A DNA stretch of 64,000 nt from the NCBI GenBank assembly GCA_030770545.1, contig CM061107.1:5482001-5546000 (forward strand), written 5' to 3'. The DNA is from Macropodus opercularis. Its lineage: Eukaryota > Chordata > Actinopteri > Anabantiformes > Osphronemidae. Shown one piece after another: positions 32,201-43,170 of the stretch. The stretch's first letter is position 1; each line of letters begins with the position of its first letter. The notes under the pieces were generated by a model. The model was given only the letters and a program-made list of their open reading frames with translations. It did no database searches and was not told the DNA's origin. A program made the position numbers and the translations under genes.

Positions 32201-35097
32201 CCTCTGGTCCAAACATGCCTTATTCCCAGTCTCATGTTCCTTCTCAGCAACCACCAGGCACTGGACCACCGCGAATGGTCCGCCTCTCTAGCTCTGATAG
32301 CATTGGGCCTGATATTACTGAAATCTTGTCAGATTTGCCTGAGCAGACAAGTAAAGGTAGTGGTGGCAGCCATGGGCAGCACCCCATAGGCAGTAGTGGG
32401 GAGGATGGAGGCCCCTTAGGTACTCCCATCCGTGACTCCTCCAGTTCAGGTCAGGGCAGTGCAGTGTTTGAGTCTGCAGACATTTTTAATACGAATAGCA
32501 ATGAGAATCCTTTCCCAGATCCTGCTGAACTGATTGCTGAGGCAGCAGCAACTGCTGCCACTCCCACCAGTGATTCTTCTTCCACCAATTTTTTCCCTGA
32601 TGCTGCTGACTTCAATCCTGAACTTTTGGCCCAAGGCCATAGCTTCTCCCAGAACTATTTTGAAGACAGCTCTCCTAGTGCAGATGGTGATATGGACCTG
32701 AAGGGCTTTAGTGGAGGTAGCCAACAGAATACTCCATCAGGAACTCCTCAGAATCCCACTCCACATGGACAGAGTACCCCAGAGCCCTCACTGAAGGACC
32801 CTTTTGATTTAGGCATAGTGTTTGGAGGCAGTAGTGGTGGTGGTAAACCGCTCATGGGACAAGCTCCAGATCTGGGAGACACACATGGTGGAGGTTCCCA
32901 GAGCCCTCTCTTAATGGGCCTTGGATCAGCATGTGGTGACTTTAAAAGTGCAGAACCCAAAGTTAGACTGCAACAGGGACTCATGCGTTCAAAAGATGAG
33001 AATAGTGGTAGTGGAGGAAACAGTTCTGGGATGGGAATGGGGAGCAGTTCAACGGAGGGCAAACAGGTCAAACGGAGCAGGACCCCATCCAGCGAAGGAA
33101 AGTCTAAAGATAAGCCTCCCAAGCGCAAAAAACTGGACCCAGATGGGAAGTCCCCCTCTCATAGCTCAGGGGGCCGCCCATATACACCTCCTAGTGGTGG
33201 TTCGGGCTCTGGTGGAAGCATAAGCGGAGGAGGTTCCAAGTCTCCTGGTAGTGTAGGACGATCACAAACTCCACCAGGTGGCGCTACACCCCCAATTCCC
33301 AAAATTACAATTCAGATCCCAAAAGGTACAATAACTGGGGGAAAAACGTCATCCCATAGCGGATACACATCTAGCAGCTCTGCCACAAGCAATACAGCAG
33401 GAGCTGGGGGAACAAGCAGCAGCAGCAAAAGCCATCATTCTCATTCATCTTCGTCTGGCAAAATCAAGACGTCCAAGGAAGGCTCAATGACACAAGGCAC
33501 CAGCTCCAAGCCAGGAAGTTCAGGAGTAGGTGGTGGAAATGGGCCGTCCCAGTCTAAAGGATCCTCACAGGGAATGGGTGTTGGAAAACCAGGGTCGTCC
33601 CCAATCACCAAACCTGGGTTGTCTGGACCTGGAGGTAGTGGTGGTGGAATTGGAAGTGGTAATAAAATAAAACCTCAAGGTGGAAAACCTCCTGGGTCTC
33701 TAATGAATCCCAACATGAAACCCAACATCTCACCTTCTCATTCCCGTTCCAGTAGCTCTAGTGAGAAATTGTCCTCGCCTATGAAAATGCAGCAGTCCCA
33801 GGTTCCTGGAACACCTCCTTCTTCCAAGGCTAAATCACCAATGGGTTCAGGAGGTAGCAGTTCTGGAGGGTCAAAGTCTTCTTCCACTGGAGGAATGACC
33901 TCACAGAAGCCAATGGGTGGCAGCTCCTCTTCTGGTTCCACATCATCGTCGTCATCCTCTAGTTCCTCCTCATCTTCTGGCTCCATGAACTTCTCAGGAG
34001 GTTCCCAGGCTCAGTATGGGAGCACTGGAGGTGGAAGTGGAGGGGGTGGAGGCACTGGAGGCGGAGTTGGAGGAGGAAGTGGAGGTGGAAGTAGTGGGGG
34101 AGCTGGTCAAAACAATGCAAATAATCCCAACGCCAAGGGGAAATCTCCTAGTCGGAACAAAAAGCCATCTCTTACAGCAGTTATAGACAAACTAAAGAGT
34201 GTAGGTGGTGGGGGAGTAGGGGAGGACGGATGTGAGGTTGGGCCACCAGTAGCAGGAAGTGGTTCAGGATCCACTCCAGGTGTTGGTTCTGGAAGTATTC
34301 CCAACACTGTACCTTCAAACATGGGTCCTTCCAAGCATTCCTCCTCCTCCCAAAGTGGGGAGTATAAGCGAGAAAAGTCTGATAAAGAGGCGAAAGTGAA
34401 AGTGCCAGGGGTAAGTGGGGATAAAAAGCTGATTGATCCAAAAACTGGAGGGGTGGGAACAACTGGTTTAGCCAAAATTATCATTAGCAAACCTGATGGT
34501 GGCTCACCAAGCATTAAGGCCAAAGTGACCCTTCAGAAAGCTGGGGAAGGTTCTGGCGACTCGATGCGTCCCCAAATTTCTAGCCTCAAAGCTTCGCCCC
34601 TCTTCAGTGGCTCTACACCCAAGCATGACCGCTCCTCCCCAAGCCACAGCCGATCGCCAGGATACACCCCACTCAACCACGACAGTGAGAGCGAGTCAGG
34701 CAGCAGCTCCGTGGCTGAGAAATCCCACCAGAACAGCCCCAGTTCAGATGATGACCAGACAATGCGGCCCCTCCCCCCCCAAGACTACTTGAGTTCAATT
34801 CCCCTTAGTTCAAGCGAGAAGCACAAGAAACATAAAAAGGAGAAGAAGAAACAGAAAGACAGGGAACGAGACAGAGACAGAGAACGGGACAGAGACAAAG
34901 AGAAAAAGAAGTCGTCAATTTCGCTGGGGTCATCGTCGCACCCCATTAAAGCAGATAGTTGGTCACGGTCACCAATCTCAGCTTCAGAGTCCTCTTTGTC
35001 CATGCTGGGTTCTGATCGTCCATCCCGACCCAGTCCTATGTACATGAGAAATGAAGACGATGACCTCATGGACTCCGCCCTCACTGGCAATCTTTAA
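26226..35097 (+). CDS. med1: Mediator of RNA polymerase II transcription subunit 1
   Basis: Mediator subunit that links nuclear receptors and other activators to RNA polymerase II. I joined 16 coding exons: 26226-26346, 27557-27663, 28089-28167, 28277-28331, 28526-28658, 28918-28946, 29092-29163, 29230-29304, 29431-29594, 29719-29851, 29965-30089, 30202-30329, 30520-30721, 30839-30934, 31054-31159 and 31278-35097. All are GT/AG and in frame: 5445 nt, 1814 aa against 1581 in human. The N-terminal half aligns throughout (LLERLHAKHN, SGTECYITSDMFYVEVQL, ILHGSVGLLTARSGGHL, YKLPIAPLITGSHPVDNK). Two LXXLL nuclear-receptor boxes are intact: LTSLL (674-678) and LMNLL (716-720). The long C-terminal part is disordered and rich in Ser, Gly and Pro, with a Lys/Arg/Asp-rich stretch before the end EDDDLMDSALTGNL. 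Oddities: a 7-residue tandem duplication in exon 10, and NKGTPSF where human has NKWTPSF. The start (ACAATGGCGGCC) is the first ATG in frame, but the extreme N-terminus is not conserved. Confidence 0.95.
26347..27556 (+). other. med1 intron 1
   Basis: A 1.2 kb intron with donor ACAG|GTAAGA and acceptor TTTCTTTCAG. It contains a 38-bp tandem duplication at 27261-27336. No other feature was recognised. Confidence 0.8.
27261..27336. repeat. 38-bp tandem duplication
   Basis: Copy 1 at 27261-27298 and copy 2 at 27299-27336 differ at one base (tcccatt versus tcccata near the start of each unit). The near identity points to a recent duplication inside med1 intron 1. Confidence 0.93.
29751..29792 (+). 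repeat. med1: 21-bp coding tandem duplication in med1 exon 10
   Basis: Two adjacent 21-nt units (29751-29771 and 29772-29792) encode TIEGTSA and TIEGSSA. Human MED1 has a single unit, TIEGTSA, followed by VYKLPIAP. The frame is kept, so the protein gains seven residues. Confidence 0.9.
31278..35097 (+). CDS. med1: med1 terminal exon: NR boxes and disordered region
   Basis: This single 3.8 kb exon encodes residues 542-1814, about two thirds of the protein. It starts RCMSIPVTMRAIRRKAETIQ, carries both LXXLL boxes (31672-31686 and 31798-31812), and then long low-complexity Ser/Gly stretches, including a run of 12 serines at 33943-33978 and a Gly-rich run at about 34021-34110. The conserved blocks KSPSRNKKPSLTAVIDKLK and GGSPSIKAKVTLQK are kept. 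The exon ends with a KHKKHKKEKKK basic stretch and an RD/RE-repeat segment before the stop at 35095-35097. Confidence 0.95.
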
Positions 35098-35707
35098 TTG
35101 TTTTTTTTTTTTAGAATTTTTTTAGTTCTCACATTTTAACCCATTTAAAAAAAAAAAAAGAACGAATTCAACATCTATTTATTAAACTCCAATTGGAACT
35201 ACATATACATGCGCCACCATGTACCGTACATTAGGTCACGTCCTGTTTTACTGTTTATTGGTGTGTGTAATGTTGCTACACTTCTGTACATCCACCTCCA
35301 AGTACCGGCTTCATTAAGAATATGATTTTAAACAGTATATTTTTGCAAACGGATGTTTTTGTTTTTCTTGTGATGTCTCTGTTAGTAAATATGACTCATT
35401 TTATGCTTTTTACATTTAATAAATCTGCCTCTGGTGAAACAGTCATTAAAACATAAATGCCACTACACTGTATATTGTTAAAATAAGTATGATGTCTGTT
35501 AAAGAACAAGTATTTTGATGCTAGAATGGTACAGTGTTCAGTTGCCTTCTTTTTTCCGATTGAACTGGGAATTTTTAGATTTTGATACATTTTAACCTGT
35601 CAATGTGTAAATTTGTGTAGGTAAAGATACTGCCACTGATGATCATCAATGATAATGGAGCAGGACATGCTGGTAATTTTCTAACTGTAGAAAAGTTGTA
35701 AGGTTGA

Positions 35708-35713
35708 AATAAA
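35708..35713 (+). terminator. med1: med1 polyadenylation signal
   Basis: AATAAA about 610 nt after the stop, followed by T-rich sequence. An earlier AATAAA near 35418 could give a shorter transcript. Confidence 0.55.
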
Positions 35714-35932
35714 CATTTTGCTTCTGGAAATGTGTTTTCTGTCACATTTCTCAGATTAGGAAAACAGGACTGAAGCTACTGTCATGCAGGATCAAGATAA
35801 AAGTGTCCTGTGGCTTAAGGTAGGTATCTGTAAGTAATGAATTTTAATAAATGTAATTTGTTTTGAATGAAGTCTGTAATTAAGCGTTTCCCCTGTGCTG
35901 TAGCTGCTCCCAGCTACCAAGCGACACTAGAT

Positions 35933-35947
35933 GGCAGCACTGTATCA
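35933..35947 (+). promoter_or_regulatory. CTCF-like motif downstream of med1
   Basis: The sequence gacACTAGATGGCAGC matches the common CTCF form CCACTAGATGGCAGC, in forward orientation, about 220 bp beyond the med1 polyadenylation signal. Occupancy is inferred only from the motif. Confidence 0.45.
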
Positions 35948-38900
35948 AACACCTCAGGCCCAGCAAAATCACATGGTGCTTTGAAATGAGCCTCAAAGCT
36001 CCCAGAGGTTAAATGATATTTCACATGTTTATTCACAGTTATTACAGGAAATGTGTGAAATCATGGTGCAGCTTGGACAGGACAAAAACAAGCAAATTAC
36101 AAATCAAACAGAGTGGATACAGATAAAAGGTAAATTAATGCTTATTCTATAAGGAAACGCTATATGTTTTCAAAGTAATATGAAACGTTTAATAGACCTC
36201 ATTAATGCTTTGGTCAAACATCATTATATCTGTTTTAGCTAAAAAAGCAGTGTGTGTAAAATGTTTTAAGTATTGTGGGTTTGTTATTGAAATAAGAGTC
36301 TGTACTTTACTTTTGGAAAATCAGGAACATATACTGCTGAGTTGGCATATGAAGACATGTTAACTTAACTGTAACCTCTCCAAGTGTCAACATAACAAAC
36401 CAAATATCGCTCCAGGGCTTCCACTCAGTCGATCTTCTTCCGTGCCTCATTTCTCTCCAATGTTGCTGAATGAGCTGTTTTTCCCAGAAGCCCCTACAAA
36501 CCTGCTTAGCCAACAGAAATGAACCAAGTCTCTTTATTATGAGAATCATCTTTTGCTCAAGAATCAGCTGAAGGAATGAGACATTCAGCTCAAACAATAG
36601 AAATCATCGACCATGGGCACTTGATCAGAGAGCAGTTTGCTTTTGGTTGTCTTTCCTTTTCTGCCAGTGTCTCCAGTGACGCATGTGGACGGCACTGAAC
36701 CAGGTCAAATAACGTATCACTCTATGTCAAGCCTTTATCAAACGTGTAAATTACCAAGGCAATAAGAGAGATGCAGGCTCTCCCCCTGTGTGTGTCTGAG
36801 TCTAAAGTCCCTGTCAACCTTTTCAAACTGCTGAGCTGCTCTTTTCCACAGCAAAAATAATTCCTCTATTGTCAGTCCTGCTGCTCATACATGCGTCACA
36901 CTCCGTCTTACTGCTGGAAGGTTTTTTTTTTTTGCTTTCGTCATCTTAACAACATGAGCCTGAGGTTTAAAGCTCCTGGGGAATCGAACAAAAGGATACT
37001 GAGTCTGGGTCCTAGAGCATAATACACTTAAAACACACTTAGTGTTGAACTGATGTCTACACACATGACCTACATAAAACTAAATAAGCCAACCTGACAG
37101 ATCTTTACCAGATATGCTGCATGCAATTAGAGCCTAAATGCATAAAGCATATTAACATTTAGCACAAACTACTGTCATTAGACGTTCACATAGCTGCTAC
37201 AGCTCGTTGCCTCCTCTATGCTTCCTTCACCTGCTTCCTATTCTTCTCCCGTTAACTAAATCTCTGACTCTTTCTCTCTCTCTGTTAGGTTCTCTCAGAA
37301 TCCATGGATGGAGAGACACAGGTACCTACTGTACAAGTTGGCTATTATGAGGTACCATGCTCATGTGTTTCACTTCATTTCTAGGCTGCACTCCAACCAC
37401 TTTCCAATCATTAAGCCACTAGGGTGTATGGATAGATTACATTTCAGGCAAGTGACACACAACAGACGCAGACACTGAGTTGACTTCAGCAGTTTTCCAT
37501 CTCCCTTCAGCCCATAAGCGCTGCAGTTTGATGAGCTGTGTAGCATGGAAATAACCTCCGTGCTTATCCTGTAGATAAGCAAGCAAGAGGGGGGCAGTCA
37601 TTTGCCAGTTAGTTAAGCTTTATAGCTGCACACAGTCAGCTTTGGGAGGCAAAGGAGGGAGGATGGAGAAGTGGGGGAAAAAGAAGAGGAAGTAAGAATA
37701 AAGGCAAAGGAAGGAGGGAGGAGAGGGGAGTGAAGATGTATTTTCAGCCTGAGAGTGCTGCATCCTTAACTAGGATATTATTATAGCGACAGAGCCTGTG
37801 CTCTCTGCAGCACAGCCACAGCGTTCAGCGTGAAGGCAGAGCAACATCAGGGTTGCTCCTTGAACAAACTTCTCAGTTCAATAAAAGAAGGTGATGTTGC
37901 TCATGTAGATTACCGTCAACAACTACATAATAACTGTCCAGGCAAGAAATAGCAACCACAGCTGAATAGATTCAGACAGACATCATTTACATACTCCTGC
38001 TGCTGAACCATGGAAATCGTAGATTAATTTGTTAAGGCTGAGCTTGTTCCTCAGAGGGGAGGCAGTGCTGTGCGAGTTCACCAGCAGGTAGCTGCAAGGA
38101 TCAGTGGGTTTAGTCCTGTTTTCAGACTTTTACTTTTATTGGACACTTGTTTTCCCCTCAGATTCCTACTGTGTCCATTTGCTTTACTTTACTTTCACCA
38201 GTGTTCCCTAGTTTCCTTTAGAGACAGAAAGCAGTTCCCCAGAGTCCTCGCTTTGCTCATGTTTTAAATGTTTGACTTTAAATTTATTGTGATGGTGCAT
38301 GGAAAGCAAATGCCAAAAATATATCCCTGCTCTATAATTTACGGCGCTGACTGTATATATTCCCTCATCTTTAGAAAAGAGGCATTTCCATCTGCCAAAA
38401 GTAACACAGCACATTGACCTGAAAGTCTGTGGTATCTAGATATGGGTTACTGTCGCGTGTCCTTTATTCACATCTGCGTTCACCTGCTGCAGTTCGGCAT
38501 GATGATGTGTCTCATTAAAAAGAAATAAGAGCCTATTGTCTCTGTAATCCCAGGGGTGGGGCCAGCGTGTGAGTCAGCAAATGGCAGTGCCAACACATTT
38601 TGGCATGTTAAACACAAAGTCAAATGTTATTCTGGCCACCTGCCCAGTTATTCTGCCTACTCCTCTATTCTTCCTCCTCTGGACTCCTCCCACAGTCCAA
38701 AGACCAGTTAACTGCCTGTAGGCGTAAATTGTTGGAGACCTGGCGTGTGCTGCTTAGATGGAAGTGATGTAGGTGCATCCACATGCATTACACAGATTTC
38801 CTCCTTTACGTTCATCCTTTCGTTAGAATGAACAAAACTAAATTCTTAAAGCTGTAAAACCTTGATCCTGCCAAAAGGACTGAATTGCGAATAGAACAGT

Positions 38901-40969
38901 GTGCATTTCACTCAGTCTATCACAAAGAGAGAACAACAACAACAACATGGGCATCTCTTGGCATGTTGTGGTGTTTATTTCACCAGAACTATGACAAACA
39001 GCCATATGCCCAGGCTCACACACGTCGTCAGACACTTTGACTGGTCTGAGAGTTGACGCCACTTGGCACAGTGGCTCTGCCTCTGGAGCTAAATATAACC
39101 ATCTCATTTATTTGGCAAAATAACTGACTCTGCCAGTCTGTCTCATTTGGGTCTAAATGTGCAAGAACTCTATCAGTAAATCAAGCACTGAACAGATGTA
39201 CGGACGAACTGTAAAAATGTGTGGTTACTGCACGACAACACTTTGATAGATGCTGTAAAATTTAACGAACGCTCAGGATGAGTTGTAATAGCTTTGAACC
39301 GCTGACCTTCTCCAGTGTCACCATCGAGTTAGATTTTCCGACAAGGTGATTTATGATTCAAAAGCTGCACAACAACCGAATGTAAACCATCTGGATGGTC
39401 ACTGAGCATGTAATGATCCACGTTAGCCTGTTTACCGTGCGAGGGAGCCCATAATACGTTTTCTTACTATAATCAGGTCAGAATCATTTCCATATAATCA
39501 GATTTAGGGCAGACAATGGCGTTTCTTTTTTGTTCATCTTCATGTTGTTGTAATGATGATGAGTCTGGGTTGTGCTCTCTGTTTGCGTCTTTGTCGCAAC
39601 ACATTTGGGTTCTGATTTATTTCACTGGCCAAAATTAATTCTGAATAATGTGGAGGAGATCTAGTTATACCTGAACATTTTACTGGCTAACTTGTTTTTG
39701 TTATAGCTCTGGCCTTTACATATTTTATATTCACAGCAGACCTGGTGGACAGGGGCGAACATCAGCTGTGCACTGGGACCCCAGTTGTCACATCATACGA
39801 TTCTGACTCAGTGTGCATTTTTATCATGCCATGGAAACAGAGAAACACTTGTGGACATTGAAATAAAAACATATTCATCCACATCTGAACATACACACAC
39901 ACTGAGAAAAAAAAGTGGGCCATGTATTCCACATGGAGCGGGCTTACGGTGAAAAACTCTTCAAAGTGATAAATAAAAAACAAGGCCGTTTCACACATGA
40001 GCAAACGGTTGCTTGTTATATCAAGGAGGAGATTTGTCTCCTATCAGGAATTAGTAGGTTAATGTCTGACCCAGATACAGCAGGGATCTGTGCATGTTCA
40101 TTACATCAAAGAGTTTAAATTAAGCCTTCTCATTTAAATAGTAAAGCAACTTTAAAATAGTGGGCTTACAGCTTCGAGCAGGGCTCAACGATTCGCCGCT
40201 TTTTTTAAATACGTCATTTATCCTCTGTTTTTTTTACTGATCCTTCTGCTTGTATTGCTTTGTCTTCAGTGACCTGCTTGATTTTACATGGACCAGTGCA
40301 CACTCCAAAATATGGTTAAAAACCCTTTGTCATGGCTGAAGCGGGAGTGTAGTCACAATCTGAGTCATGCTGTGTTTCAGACCTGAGTGCCAACATGTGT
40401 CTGGCACATGCCCAGTTGTGAATCAATCAGTTGTTCTAGTTGTTGAAGTGTTTAAAAAGTGATGAAGCAGAATCAAGGATGTATAGGGTTCATTCTTTTT
40501 CCTTGTTAAAACCTGCTGTCTACATTTATTACAACTTCACGTTAAACAGATGGAGTCTACAGATTGATTTAGTTCACTGAAATGTATTGGCCCCATGCAG
40601 AGCAGCTCAGTGAGCCTTGGGTGGGATATTTGCATACTTAATTTAATTCCCTGCACTTCCTTTTGAAGTTGGGGATACAATAATGGAGAGATATCATTTG
40701 CATTAGCAAGGTCATTTCCCAGAATTGTGTTCTAATTATGGCCCACACTCCATATTCAATGTGTGTGATGGAGAACAGAATGAATTTCACTCTCGCTGTA
40801 AGCTCTTCTTCGTCTATTATTACTGTAGAGAGGTATCTTTTCTGAATTGTGGCCAAACGGCACCACACGGGAACCTGTCAGCCTCCAGATAAACCACAAC
40901 CCAAGCGGAGTGTACAAGCATCTCTGAGCAAAAACAAATCCCTCCGACCACCCCGCGCTGAGAAACCAC

Positions 40970-40977
40970 TGACGTCA
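40970..40977. promoter_or_regulatory. Full cAMP response element
   Basis: TGACGTCA, a palindromic CREB/ATF site, running directly into a CAGCTG E-box (40975-40980). It lies about 2.2 kb upstream of stac2. An 8-bp palindrome can occur by chance. Confidence 0.35.
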
Positions 40978-42277
40978 GCTGCCTCACCACCAGACTGCCC
41001 GCTGCAGCACGGATCCATTTCCACTAGACATGCAGTAGATGAGAAAGAAAGTTGGCACAGATGAAGAGTGACAATGAGTAAACAAGAGCTAAGTAGAGCG
41101 CCAGATTTAAAACGAGAGAGGAGAAGAGAAGGTAGATAGAGGGGAACACATAGACGCTTCAGTTATGCTAATTGAAGAGGAGAAGGGATTAAACAGCGTC
41201 ATATCAGGCTGTGTTCCCTTCAGGAGACGGGAACTTAATCTCACTTTACAACCATACTGAACAGCCACACATCAGCCACAAATTCATATTCATATGCTGT
41301 ACATGATGAGCAGTGAATGCTTCAGCTTGTAGTTTGGATGACAGTTGGAAATGGAGTAAGAGACCTGGTATTAAAGTGAAAAATAAAAAACGTGTCTCTT
41401 TTTTAAGTGCTTCAAATAGGGTTAAATTGATGTCAAATGCTTCCTGTGCTTATGTGCGTGTCTCTTTTTATGTGACGCATAAAACACACGCATACTTAAC
41501 GGGTGAGTGGATGGATGGTGGTGTACTGAAAGTAGAGCAAGAAAAGTTCCCCTGAGCAGTAAATAAAAGATGACACTGCAAAATGGATATCAGCTAGAGC
41601 TCTGACATGAGAGCGAGGGATGTAGCTGCTTTATGCTCTTGTTTGTTATGAATGTGTATAAAAGATCGCTGCTGTTTTTGGATGTTATTCAATGGACAAC
41701 TTTTATGAAGCTTGTGTAAATGATTCAACCGTGGCCATGTAGGCTTTGGGATTCAAATGAAAACAGGAAACCAGTAAAGGCTCGATCGTGCACTGTGTTT
41801 ATAGTGTAGTTATATGTGTTACACTACGAAGCCCTTGAGAAGCCCTTTTCACCCTGCTCATGCATTTTGTGATGAAGCAGTGTGATATTTCATGCATAAT
41901 TACCTGCTGCACCATGACACCATATTGTTTCGGTGATGGAGAATGACAGAGGCTTTCCGTGCTCTGTCAAGCTGCTACAGACCGGCCACGATCATTTCAG
42001 ACAACTGCGATTAAAAAACTAGGACATGTTGTACAGACCAACGCTGTGTCTGAGAGGATACATCGCTCAACAGCAATCTATCTGCAGATTCATGCCCTTA
42101 CACTGAGCTATTTTGTATCTGCATGTAGCTCAGAGCAGGTGCTGTCCACGTGCCGCAACAAGCACATCTAAGCTTGCTTAATAAGAGAAACTGTCATTAA
42201 AAACCAAGCTAAACTGATGAGTGGCAAAGGAAGGATTGTTTTACTTTGTGACACACATTCAGAGAGTCAGGCAGTGG

Positions 42278-42298
42278 GGAGCTGTCCGTGGTGCTGAA
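42278..42298 (-). promoter_or_regulatory. RE1/NRSE silencer element (REST site)
   Basis: Read on the minus strand, the left half TTCAGCACC is followed by two bases and the right half GGACAGCTCC. This matches the canonical 21-bp RE1 consensus at all but one or two positions, with the correct half-site spacing. It lies about 870 bp upstream of the stac2 start codon and 480 bp before the CpG-rich promoter. REST represses neuronal genes in non-neuronal cells; stac2 is a neural gene, so it is the likely target. The match is direct and the target is inferred. Confidence 0.75.
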
Positions 42299-42779
42299 TC
42301 AGCCACCCGTGCTTGGCCACCGGTGCTTTGTGTGCGCTGTGTTTCTGTCTAGTGGCTTGTGGCACAGCCTGTGCTGCTCTCAGACAACGAAAGCTCACAA
42401 GGTTTGAAAATAGACCGCTATTTCTACATTTAAGAATAAATTCCAACAGTGGTAGGGATGCTAAAAGTGCTGCCATGATTATTATTTGTCTTGTGAATTC
42501 CATCCCTTTTTAGGCGCTTGTTTGCTACTTATTATTATTAGAAAAAGCTTAAATACATATTGTTATAAGAGCAACATGCACATGTGACGTTCTGTGGAAA
42601 CCTGCGGGTTTGTGTTCACCATTCACCAGTCAAGTCGTGGGCTTTTGGCTAAATTCTCACATCTGTTGGCTACACTACCAGGATTAAATGGATTAAAGGA
42701 CTAAATGTCATCTACAAAAAATAAAACGTAAATAGTGGCTAAATTTCTAAAGTTTCCGAAACCTCATTCGTCGTGAATC

Positions 42780-43170
42780 TTCTTGCTCCACCTGCAGTTT
42801 GTACGACGTCACCATCGCTCAGCCAATTCCACCGTCTCCCACGTGTGGACCAATCAGGATGAGTCGAGTACCTTGTCACGGCAAAATCAAAGTTGCCGTA
42901 CGAGCAGGCGCGTGTTTGCGCGCGCGCACGGGCGAAGGCAGTGGAAAGAGGTGGACAGAACGACCGCCTGAAGCTACGGGAGGGTTGAATTGCCCGTGAA
43001 AGCAGAAAACTTGACTTGAAACCTAAACGATGCTGCCGAGAGAAGACGACCTGAGAGTCGCGCGCAGCTTCACCTCTTCGCCCCGGTGTGCATAGGCTTC
43101 ATTTCTCTGTCACCGTGGACTCGGCAGTTTCCTTCAGTTTTGCTCTCGGAGGCGCATTTTGGGATCTGAG
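42780..43170 (+). promoter_or_regulatory. stac2: stac2 promoter and 5' UTR, CpG-rich
   Basis: A CpG-rich block with two CCAAT boxes (42823-42827 and 42850-42854), a CACGTG E-box between them (42840-42845) and a GC/CG-rich run near 42905-42935 precedes the stac2 start codon. No TATA box is apparent. Transcription probably starts between about 42900 and 43100. Confidence 0.55.

Larger units (their letters stand above)
35714..42270. other. med1-stac2 intergenic DNA
   Basis: No coding exon was recognised; fbxl20, located here in human, is absent. A CTCF-like word lies at 35933-35947 just beyond med1, and a full CRE (TGACGTCA) at 40970-40977. The sequence is otherwise AT-rich and unremarkable by eye, with purine-rich stretches near 37670-37740. 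Confidence 0.5.

Noticed and set aside
36307..36597. 96-codon minus-strand open frame beyond med1
   Set aside because: No similarity to a known family, no splice or promoter signals, and composition like surrounding spacer DNA.
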